Assembly (NCBI GenBank): GCA_949130485.1
Contig: OX422199.1
Span: 1,545,902 to 1,609,901, forward strand
Source: Agelas oroides
Lineage: Eukaryota; Porifera; Demospongiae; Agelasida; Agelasidae
DNA length: 64,000 bases
Reading direction: 5' to 3'
In this document: in pieces, positions 10,049-27,000 of the stretch
Numbering within the stretch: position 1 is the first letter of the stretch
How the letters are laid out: every line of letters starts with the position of its first letter
The notes under the pieces: model-generated
Told to the model about the DNA's origin: nothing
Databases searched by the model: none
What the model saw: the letters and a program-made list of their open reading frames with translations, nothing else
Position numbers and translations under genes: made by a program

Positions 10049-13000
10049 ATGGCTGCGCACATTGTGGGGAGAGTTTCGTTCGGCCTTGGTCGGCGATGGC
10101 TTTCCTGCAGTACAGCTGCAAGAACTTCCATGTGCCGCGCACTCGTGTATGGCAGCTTCGGACAGCCGGAGGACGTGGTGCGGTTAGTACCGGAATGGAA
10201 TTATGGAATGGGAGGTGGTCCAACAATTTTAAGGGGGTGTGGTGTTCAACTGTTCATTGACATAATTATGGAAAGATTTGCTTGGCCAAGGGGTAGTCAC
10301 TTATATGTCCCGTGTAGAAGCATTTGTGACAGGGATCAAAATTGAATGAAGTGATCAAAGTCCTTTTTGGGGGCCAATCAGGGGATCAGGGTTGCCTCAG
10401 AGCTGCTAAAATCAATGGATCAAGAATGCACGGCTGCAATTTAACCATGAAAATCAAGCAATCAAGAGCCTCAGAAGGGAATGATCAAGCAATCAAGCAC
10501 ACTCTTTGCCGATCAAACGTTTTGATCGCGGTCACAAACACTTTAACAGGCAACATATAGGTGACTACTGACTACCCCTTGTTGGCTATGTGTTTATAGC
10601 CAGTCATTACCTTATGTATAGCTTTAACTATTAAACTGAAAACCATCATTTTACAAGACTGTAGTTTTTAATTCATAATGGTTTTGCATGCCAGGTTAGA
10701 AGAGCATCCAGTGGCAGAAATGGGTTCAAAGGACGTTACTGTGGAGATGATCATGTGTGCAGTCAATCCATCTGACATCAATCAGATTCAAGGTGATTGA
10801 TACAATTATGCACCTGCTACCAACATTGATAAGCCTTAGCTTCATTACCAGGACATCAAATCTCATTCCCAAGCTTATTTTCAAGTATGAGCTTGAAGAA
10901 AAGGGCACTGCCAAGCATTTCATTATGAAAACTGGGATTAAAAAGCTTTCAGCTGGACCTGGGCCACCCTAATGTGGATTAGTCTGGTGCCCAGAGAAGG
11001 GCTTGTGCCCAGACCCCACCCAGCTCACACAAGGAGAAGGGTTTCTGACAGACCCCACCCAGCTCACACAAGGAGAAGGGTTTCTGACAGAAACCCTTCT
11101 CCTTGTGTGAGCTGGGTGGGGTCTGGGCACGAGCCCTCCTCCTCATGTGAGTTGGGTGGGGTCTGGGCACGAGCCCTTCTTCTCACGTGAGCTGGGTGGG
11201 GTCTGGGCATGAGCCCTTCTCCTCGCGTGAGCTGGGTGGGGTCTGGGCACGAGCCCTTCTCCTCACGTGAGCTGGGTGGGGTCTGGGCGCGAGACTAAAT
11301 GTGGATAGCTTTTAGTATCACATGTAGGTAATAATCATGCAGGATGATGTGAAATGAGTAATAGCTACCATATAAAGCAAACAAATACGTAATGGTTTGT
11401 GCATCCTTGTTGCTTCCAGGGGTGTACCCCATCAAGCCGTCCCTACCTGCGGTGGGGGGTGGGGAGGGTGTGGGTGTGGTGACAGCGAGGGGAGCAGATG
11501 TGACACACCTGAGGACGGGGGACTGGGTCATACCAGCAGGAGCCGGTCTAGGTGAGTGAGTCACAAGAACTCAAAACAGTATTGAGCTACTTGCAGAAAC
11601 TCTGTGGGCTAGCCTCATTCCCAGACTCCACTCCAGTATACTGGAATGAGGCTATAAGTTTCCTGGGCTTGGTTTAGGACAGCTTTGTCGTAGCAGAGTA
11701 GTGTGAGCAGCTGAGCGGCGGGTCGAGTAAGAGCATGCAACTCCAATAGAAGCCCGTAGTCCGGGCAAAATTATTGAACCATACTAAAAATAGAACACTC
11801 GATCACGCGCTTAGCAACAAAGGCTTACGTCTATGTGCAGCTGCGCATACATGTTACTATTTTAGTACTGGTGGTAAATTCCACCCGGTTTGGAAAGTTA
11901 CACGCTCTTACTCTAGCCGCCCATTCTTATGCGATCTTGTTATGGTGTAATGCTACAATGTATATTCACTCTAATCAATATACACACACACATAGGAACA
12001 TGGCGCACTAAGCTTGTTGCTAGTGCAACTCGATTCACCAGGATATCTCAGGATATTCCAGTACAGACGGCCGCCACACTGTCAGTAAACCCAACCACAG
12101 CCTACCGAATGCTGAAGGACTTTGTGAAATTGAAAACAGGTAGATTGTGTAGCTATACATGCATATATAGCATGCAAGGCTTCATTTAGGGGGGAGGCAA
12201 AGGGGGGCATTCAACCTCCTTGCCAGAATCTTGCCCCCCTAGAACTTGTGAGCACTGTGTGAGGTGTGGGACAGAGACTAGTGATGCCCCCACCCCCCCT
12301 AAACTTTTTAACCGTCAACTTTCACTCCCTCTTAGCAATTTTTCTGAATGAATACCTGTATGTATGTATTTTACATGGAGAAAGCTGTTGCCAACTGGAG
12401 AATTTGATGCAGATGTGGGAAGAAGGTCCGAATCAGAATTCGGGTCGCATCGGTACCTACCACATGATATATGACCTTTGTATAACGTTGTTTCAGCCGG
12501 AGAGGTGGTTGATTAGGCTAATAGAAAGCACTCCAGCTGAGGAGCAAGTACATACGGTTTTGTAGTACTTCTTTTTGCTTTGAAATTTCGTTCTTTCTTA
12601 GAGTGAGTTCTCTTCAGAGAGCCATGCTTCAGCGATTTCTTCACTTTGCCTGAAACTGAGTATTTGCTAGTAAAGGATAATGCACCTATCAATCTTGTGC
12701 CCCACTGCCACCCGTACAGGCAGATGGTGGGCATTATAGGGGCTTTGACTGAAAAAGGCTATACCTATAGTCGGGCATACCTCTGAACATATCTTGATTA
12801 CGGCAATGGTCTCCATAGTTACAATGTACGTCAAATCATCTCCCACCTTCTGCAAAGGATTTAATTCTAGGGTATGACCCATATATTGGGGGCAATTGAT
12901 ATTTTAATTAGTCAAATCCCCACCCTGTCCCACTATAGCCTGTACAGGGGGTAGGGGAGCATTACATTGATAGGAGCATTAACAGATTGATTGAAATATT

Positions 13001-15202
13001 TGATAGATAGAGAGTTGCACACTAAATATATAGCTAGGACAATCATGCAGCTATGTACAGCCAATGGGTGAAGGATGGTCAGAGGGTGACCACGATTTCG
13101 TTTGTGTTTCGTCAGGTGACTGTGTGATTCAGAATGGAGCCAACAGTGGCGTGGGACAGAGTGTGATCCAACTGGCAGCTGCCTGGGGTATCAAGACTAT
13201 CAACATCATCAGAGATAGGTGAGCAGAATGTGATAGAGCCGTGATATACCGGTACGTACCATGTGTGTGTGCATGATGTGCCTGTGGCTGCTTGTATGTA
13301 GGTCTGACCTAGCTGAGCTGAAGTCCTCCCTGTTTGACCTTGGTGCAACTGAAGTCGTGACTGAAGAGTTCTGCAACTCACATCAAATGCACAAATTGGT
13401 CCAAGTAAGGCCCCAATTCGTTCCCAGACCCTCAGCAAGACCCCAGTACCGTACTGAGGGTCTGGGAATGAGCCAAGTAACTACTAACATACCTACACAA
13501 GATTTAGTCTCGTCCCCAGACCCCACCCTCTCCCGAGGAGAAACGGTCTGGTGAACCAAGTCGAATTTCTTGGGCTAGCGCACACTTTTGCAACATTGTA
13601 ACCTAGCAACGATCAAAACATTTTGCGGCCAACCCGCTCAAAAAAGGTACGGATACTCGAATGGAGATTAACAAATTTTACTGTTGTAAGGGAAGTGCTA
13701 CGTAATAATTACCGATCTCGCGATCTCATTGGTCATTACCCGTTTTGGGTAATAAGCCCAAGAAATTCGACTTCGTTCACCAGACCGTTTCTCACCGGGA
13801 GGCGCGCGCGGGCGGGGCACGAGACTACTCAAGATTATGGCGCTGAAGTATCTAACTACCTCCTTGTCTGCCAATGCCTGGGACTGGATTAGGCTAAACA
13901 GGCAACCCCTCCTGGTAAAATGGGCATTGCCTTATATGGCTTGTCTTGTGTCTTAAGTTACCTTATGAAATTGGTCTTTGCACTGCAGAATTATAGCAGA
14001 CCTGTGTTGGGCTTCAACTGTGTCGGTGGAAGGAGTGCTACCAATCTGATGAAGCAGCTGGCGTGAGTGCTACATGCCACACACCAGACTCTCTTCAGTT
14101 GCCATGGATAATAATGGCATCTTTCATACCCTGTACAGGCCCAAAGCAGCGTTGGTGACATATGGTGGGATGTCAAGAGAACCAGTTACCGTGGCAACTG
14201 TAAGTGATAAATAGAACCTGATGTTCCTGCTATTCCTGCACAGAGTATGGTAGAACAATGACAGAATGAAAGACTTTATCACTGGACAACCACCAGCCCT
14301 CACAATCCTCCATATGTACTAAAATGCTTCAGTCACACACTCATAGCTCAGTGGTAGTAGCCTCATTCCCAAGCCACTCCACAGCTGCGAGATAAAATCT
14401 GGGAACGAGGCTACAGTGGTAGCTCAAACCAGGAGCCCTAGGTTTGATTCCCAGTGACTTAAGACTACAGAAATTCATACTGAGACTTTTATTTTTGGCA
14501 GGGATCGTTGATCTTCAAAGATCTGAAGATTGTAGGATACTGGAACTCAAAATGGCTGGAGATGAATGTGCACAGTGAGAGTTATATACTAGCCTCGTCC
14601 CTGGGCCACTCCCAGATTTTATCTTGCAGCTGTGGAGAAAAATGAGAAGACCTAGTACCATTGCTATGTCATGGACCGGAAATTGTGGATTCAGTTAGTG
14701 CGTAATGTGGACTCGGCTTCGTAATGATAGCAATATGCAACCAAGTACAGCAAGTGATCGAACAGTTAAGTTTGCCTAGACGTTTTGCCAATAGCTCCCA
14801 ATTTCTCTCCACAGCTGCAAGATAGAATCCGGGAGTGGCCTGGGGGACGAGGCTAAGAGTTACAGCTGAGCTAGACGTCAAATTTGCATAACACTATGCT
14901 TATCCACAAGTGAGAGTGTGAGATGATGTGTCTCACACACAATGCGTGACAGGTTTTGGTTTATAGCTACAGTAACCAATCAAAGCCTGCTGGTCCACGT
15001 TGCTATGCAACCTGTTGCTATAGAAGCACTTCCTGATCCAGGTGCTGACCACACCCAGATGATGGCAGACTTGTGTGAGATGGCTCAGAATGGGCAGCTA
15101 CGTCCCCCTCCCTGCACGGAGCACTCGCTGGGGAACTACAAGACTGCTCTCTCCAAATCGATGAAACCTTATGTTGGGAGCAAGCAGCTGCTTGTAATGT
15201 AG
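10049..15202 (+). CDS. MECR: Mitochondrial trans-2-enoyl-CoA/ACP reductase
   Basis: MECR does the NADPH-dependent last step of mitochondrial fatty acid synthesis, which supplies octanoyl-ACP for lipoate. Ten coding exons: 10049-10182, 10695-10792, 11420-11551, 11996-12139, 13116-13218, 13302-13404, 13989-14062, 14139-14199, 14502-14574, 15042-15202. All junctions are GT-AG and in phase, giving 360 residues, close to the usual length. The first roughly 30 residues are Arg/Ser-rich, like a mitochondrial presequence. Family landmarks: [36 protein letters not shown], the cofactor-binding [15 protein letters not shown] (about 175-190), [29 protein letters not shown] and the C-terminal [10 protein letters not shown]. 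An upstream in-frame GTG at 10043 is not needed. Introns are full of short repeats. A polyadenylation signal lies near 15325. Confidence 0.95.
10287..10581. mobile_element. GATCAA-rich TIR element, copy 1 (MECR intron 1)
   Basis: Terminal CAAGGGGTAGTCACTTATAT pairs with ATATAGGTGACTACTGACTACCCCTTG at the right end. The interior is rich in GATCAAGCAATCAAG. A second copy lies at 53094-53348. No clear target duplication was found. Confidence 0.75.
10980..11297. mobile_element. 318-bp foldback element with internally amplified arms (MECR intron 2)
   Basis: Starts TAGTCTGGTGCCCAG, ends CTGGGCGCGAGACTA. Flanked by a perfect 9-bp repeat AATGTGGAT (10971-10979 and 11298-11306). The inside is an inverted, tandem array of GAGCTGGGTGGGGTCTGGGC-type units: two copies in one orientation, then five in the other. 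Confidence 0.88.
11610..11654. mobile_element. 45-bp foldback element (MECR intron 3)
   Basis: TAGCCTCATTCCCAGACTCC at the left; CTGGAATGAGGCTA at the right. The centre is the palindrome CCAGTATACTGG. No clear 9-bp flank repeat. Confidence 0.6.
11712..11939. mobile_element. TIR element, family with AAGAGCG termini, copy 1 (degenerate)
   Basis: Shares the interior CTCCAATAGAAGCCCGTAGT, GTACTAAAAATAGAACAC and GTTACTATTTTTAGTACTGG with copies at 54680-54913 and 60785-61033. The left terminus is worn; the right end CTAGCCGCCCATTCTTATGC is clear. It lies in MECR intron 3. Confidence 0.7.
12183..12365. repeat. Dispersed repeat (C-rich, GCCCCCCTAGAAC type), copy 1
   Basis: The sequence matches, in inverse orientation, 61885-62085 (shared CAAGAGGGAG, CACTAGTCT, TTCTGGCAAAGGGGGGCA motifs) and part of 57655-57735. 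It is a moderately diverged dispersed family in introns. No terminal repeats were identified, so the boundaries are approximate. Confidence 0.6.
13505..13827. mobile_element. 323-bp foldback element (MECR intron 6)
   Basis: Long inverted repeats: TAGTCTCGTCCCCAGACC...GAGAAACGGTCTGGTGAACC at the left mirror GGTTCACCAGACCGTTTCTC-like sequence and GGGCACGAGACTA at the right. Flanked by CACAAGATT (13496-13504) and CTCAAGATT (13828-13836), 8 of 9 matching. Related copies are at 3986-4200 and around 18310-18508. Confidence 0.87.
14358..14413. mobile_element. 56-bp foldback element inserted in a tRNA-like SINE (MECR intron 8)
   Basis: TAGCCTCATTCCCAAGCCAC at the left; TCTGGGAACGAGGCTA at the right. 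A perfect 9-bp repeat CAGTGGTAG flanks it (14349-14357 and 14414-14422). The target is the A-box part of a tRNA-like repeat (TCATAGCTCAGTGGTAG ... GGTTTGATTCCCAG). Confidence 0.9.
14590..14855. mobile_element. 266-bp foldback element (MECR intron 9)
   Basis: About 60-bp inverted repeats: TAGCCTCGTCCCTGGGCCAC...CAGCTGTGGAGAAA at the left, CTCCACAGCTGCAAGATAGA...GGACGAGGCTA at the right. Right flank AGAGTTACA resembles left flank AGAGTTATATAC, consistent with a slightly altered 9-bp duplication. Confidence 0.82.
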
Positions 15203-15870
15203 AGTGACTCCTCTGACCCGCCTGGAGCATTCAGGACTATAATCTGGGAGCAAGCAGCTGCTAGTAATGGGAGTGATTGACTTTTATGATGTCATTGATA
15301 ATGAAGTCATTGTGAGGTCATAATCAATAAAAATATTTGGCCAGAAAAAAAAATAAGTGTCGTATCACACTCTGTGTCACTGTTGGTGACATTGCGTTTT
15401 AACATCTAAGCCTGCCTTGGTTCTCAGTGAGATGTCGATTGTTCACACGTGTAAAATATTATACCTAGGTTAAAATATCTGCCAATTTTATATGCAAGCT
15501 TCTGAATCAGTATTTACTGCAGAAATTGAAAAACATTGATTCTTACTTATTACAGGGGCAGATTAAGATAGTTTTCAAGATCAAGGACAATTGTCAAGCA
15601 AAAAAGAAAAAAAAGTTTTAATTTGCAAAAATGACATCACCAAGAAAATTTTGAGAGTAAGGGTCTTATATATATTATTATAGAGAATGCCCAGGGGTAT
15701 AATATACACACACAGGAATCAGCATTGGAATTCCGCACTTCTAGAGCTATAGAGAATCTTTCTCAACAAACTAAAATAACATAGTTCTATTCGACCTGTC
15801 AAATTACCAAAATTTTGTAACAAATATTCCTAAAGTTTGTATTATGAAATCCTACTTTGTTTTTCTGAGT

Positions 15871-22810
<6,940 letters not shown>

Positions 22811-23516
22811 CTTGAACAGTTGCCACAGTCTAATGATTGCCAGCAGTTAGCTCTCAGCGAGAAGTTTCTCGATCGAGTTCTCGATCGACATCAACCGCGT
22901 GCACGTGCAGGACTGTATGTCACGTGCACGTGATGAGCCGTTGACCTCTGCTGGTTTTTGCACGCTGGGGTCAGAAATAGAGGATTGACAGAGTGAAGAC
23001 TTCCCTGTCATTCTACTCTCATTCATGTCCTCTCACATCTCCAACTTTCACTGCTTGCAGTAGGCACTGGTGACCCACAGTCAATAATTATACACTGTGG
23101 GAATGGGCAAATGCTAATTCCCAGCCATTAGCAACTTGCCAAACCACAAAACAGTTGTGGTTTCCGTTTGATAGACTGCTTAGTACAGGGGCAGTTGGAA
23201 ACTATATAGCTAGCACATTCTGAACTCTTCAGTGTGCATGCCAGTTAACTAGAGGCTAGTGACTGCTGCAAGGTTGCAACACTGGACTTTATTAGCTACT
23301 TCAGGAAATTGAGAAGGTCAGTACATGTGCAGTGAATAATTAACCGTCTGGCAAGTTGCATCTTTACAATTTGGGAACCAAATTAAAACTGTCATAAGAA
23401 GTAGGCTTAATAGAAATTCTAACAACCACTGGTATCCACAAATGTAGCTATGTAGTATAACTGAGAAACTGTGAGAGATATGCATGATCATGATGATTTG
23501 TAGCTATGTTATATAT
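22811..23516. other. Intergenic upstream region of the aldo-keto reductase
   Basis: No coding signal. Just upstream of the AKR start is a GC-rich palindromic stretch (TCGATCGAGTTCTCGATCGA near 22869; GCACGTGCAGG...TCACGTGCACGTGA near 22900) with E-box-like CACGTG cores, plausible promoter material. Confidence 0.4.
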
Positions 23517-23525
23517 GCATGGTAT

Positions 23526-23927
23526 TAGTCTCGCGTGGCCACACCCCTTTCCGCAAGAGAGGGAAGGGGTCTGGTAACTTCTGTTACAGCAGTTTGTTGC
23601 CCCGCAGTTCCGTGTCATATATCTATGGTTCCAATCACAGCGCAGTATTCGGTCACATGATTGCTGTTATCACAACTTCAATAGGAAATTACAAGGTGTA
23701 AATCAACTGTGAAACCACAAGCAGCTGCTTCGTCAGTCTTCGCGAGATAATTATGCGGCCTTAGCGCTTACGCAATGTGAGAAAATGAAATTCCTGTGCT
23801 ACGAGCGGCTGCGACGGTAGTCTCGTGCCCAGACCCCGCGGGTGGGGTCTGGGCACGAGACTACTGCGACGGAGGTTACCAGACCCCTTCCCTCTCTTGC
23901 GGAAAGGGGTGTGACCACGCGAGACTA
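23526..23927. mobile_element. 402-bp foldback element with perfect 9-bp TSD, upstream of the first beta-helix gene
   Basis: About 55-bp inverted repeats: TAGTCTCGCGTGGCCACACC...GGAAGGGGTCTGGTAAC at the left, GTTACCAGACCCCTTCCCTC...CACGCGAGACTA at the right. Flanked by GCATGGTAT at 23517-23525 and 23928-23936. A second foldback element is nested in its right half. Confidence 0.93.
23818..23863. mobile_element. 46-bp near-perfect palindromic element nested in a larger one
   Basis: TAGTCTCGTGCCCAGACCCC followed by its own complement, with a tiny GCGGG spacer. Flanked by a perfect 9-bp repeat CTGCGACGG (23809-23817 and 23864-23872). So it moved independently of the host element. Confidence 0.93.
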
Positions 23928-24043
23928 GCATGGTATAAGGGTAATATGCTACATGTAGCTATGATAGCCCTTGAAGTTAATTACCGGTACTACTTGCAGG
24001 TAGTTACGTACAAGACGTTCCTATGGAGATCCCAAGGAGGGTG

Positions 24044-27000
24044 ATGCTGCAGTGGTTCACCCTACTGTTAGCCACACTGACACTCAGTACAGTGGTCTCT
24101 GCTACCGATGTCCTCTTTGTCAAGCCCACCAATGACACACTGTGTCCACAACAGCCGTGTCACACTCTTGAGCACTATGCTCAGAGCTGGCAGCTCTACT
24201 TGACCTCCAACACAATAGTCCAGTTCTTACCAGGTGAGCACATTCTTGAGGGAGACTGGAACGTTTTGACAGTTGAGAATGTCTCCAACTTGACACTGAT
24301 TGGAAGTGACAGTGTGATTCGTGATAGCTCACCACTAGGTATACCTATGACTACAAGCAGAATCAACTGTAGAAGAGGCAAAACCTTATTTTTTTTCTCA
24401 AATATCACTGAACTGTTCATTGCAAAGCTTATATTCTCAGGGTGTGGTGGTGGGAAAGCAGCATTCACACTGTATGAAGTTTCCAATCTCATACTTGACA
24501 GTGTCACCATACGAAACAGCACTGGGACTGGACTAGTAGGTATTAATCTCAGAAAATCATTGATTCATCATTCGTCTTTCATGTTCAATCAGGCTGCCAA
24601 AGATTACTTTTGTAGTGGCAACATTATGTTGCTCTACGCAAAGTGCTCAGAAAGGATTAAAACTTACACACTGAATATAGCCTCTTCGTGGATCTTGTAT
24701 GGAAATGCCACCACTGAAATACCATGTGTTGGTGGTGCATATATGCTGGTTAGTGAGTCCTGCTACAACGTACGGGTAAACATCCACAATACTACATTGA
24801 AGGAGAATATGGGTGGAAACATGCTCCTCGCACTCAACAGTTTTGCAAGTAGCGTCATTACCATCACTGAGAGCCGCTTTGAAGCTGGATACAATTCAGT
24901 TGGTGGAGGAATACTAATAGCTACAGAACATGATGCTTCTCAATACCCTCAACATGCCCAAAGTAATCATGTGTACATCAACAACACAGAGTTTGTGGGC
25001 AATCGTGCAGAATCTGGAGGAGCAATGGCAGTAGTTCCATGTACAGGCACAGAGCTGCACATTAATGGATCAAAGTTTTACAACAATGTAGCACACGGTG
25101 GTGGGCATATTGCTGTCAGCTTGGGTTCCTACCAATGTGTGAACATCACAATTACAGTCAACAACAGTCTGTTTGAAGAGGGGAAAGCTACCAATGGTAG
25201 TGGTGGTGGAGTTGCAGTGCAAGGGGTCTGTAGTGATTTCCCATGTACAAATGGTAGTCGTATTTATATTAGCAACACACAGTTTGTGAAAAATTATGCC
25301 GAATTTAAGGGAGGTGCAGTGTCATTATATGGGTGTATTAGCACTGAGCTACATATAAATGAATCAGAATTTTACAACAATACAACACCATTAGCTGGTG
25401 GCCACATTTCATCAGAAATGCTGTCAGATTGTATTCTGTTTATTGTTATAAACAACAGTCGTTTTGAAAATGGAAAAGCTCTTGTTGGTGGAGCGATTTC
25501 AGTGTTTGCTGGTCATGGTTGCACATCATTAAGCAGTACCATACAGAAATCCGTTTACATTTTGAACAGCAAAGTCTATCGAAATATTGCTGATTTGGGA
25601 GGAGGAATAGCAATCCAGTTTAATCAGAGCTGTTTTGCTGCGAACGTTTTAATTCACAATGTTTTTCTTTCAAGGAATGCTGCGACTAAATCCGGAGGGA
25701 ATGTTTACTTGCCAAATAACTGCACAGCAGGAAACTCTGTAACAATCAGCAGGAGCACTGTGGAGTTTGGCAATGCTGGCGACAATGGTGGAGGAATGGT
25801 ATTTAAGGCAAATACTTCAGAGGCATGCTCATCTTCAATGATAAACCTCAAACCAACCATCATCACTATTGTGGACTCAACATTTCAATACAATACTGTT
25901 CGTTACCTCGGTGGTGGACTTCGTATTTCATTTTCCAATGGTTTCTCTGAGTACTCTTGCTGCAATACTGAAATAAACATCACAAACGTAACATTCCTTA
26001 ACAACAAAGTTTATGGAACAGGTGTTCTGACAAAAGGTGGTAATATCTTTATTGAGGATATTAGTGGGAAGTGGCTTAACAACTCAGTCAGGATTCATGA
26101 CTGTTTGATTGAAGGTGGGGTGGCGAGTTCAGGAGGTGGAATTTCACTGATGCAGGTGGTAAAGCATGCTATTTCTTCCCAGCAAGAAACCACTGAAATG
26201 GAAGGTTTATTTATCTCCAATACACAGTTCATATGTAACCAAGCAACTGATAGCACTAATGGAGCTTCACTTGTAGCCGAAATGGTGCTAAATGTTTCCA
26301 TGACACTGAACTCCTTGACACCAGCTCTCACCAAAAAACTCACAATCACAGACACTACATTTGACGGAACATGTTCTGATTCCAGCAATGTTTGTATAAC
26401 TGGTATGGGAATCAATGCTCCCTATTTACCAACTGGGAACAGTGTGACGTTTATCAATGTCTCATTCCGAGGGTATTCCACAAACGTTTCATCCCCACTT
26501 TCTACTTATCATTCACAGCAGTCTTCTGAATTGTCATTGGGTAATGGCTTTATGCAATATTTACCATCAGTCAGTACCACATTGTACACATACCAACCTG
26601 GAGTGGTACTTTCCTTTGTACCAAATGCAACCTTTATTAACTGTAAGTTCTATGAAAGCACTGCAGATAGTGCTCTTTATGCAACAAGTGCCAACATGTT
26701 CTTTGGAGGAAACATAACTTTTCGGGACAACATAGCCACATATGGTGCAGGAATGACGCTACTTGATAATTCTGTCATGTATCTCAGACCAAACACACAC
26801 ATCGTATTCTCTCACAACCATGCCACTTATGCAGGAGGTGCTATTTATGTGCAATCAGATGATGTTGGGAGCAGTCTCAGGTGCTTCTATCAATTTGATG
26901 GAATAAATCAAACCATATCTGACCTGAATATTGAGATTACATTTGAGAACAATACAGCATATTTTGCTGGCAGTGCACTGTATGGAGGTTTGGTAGACTT

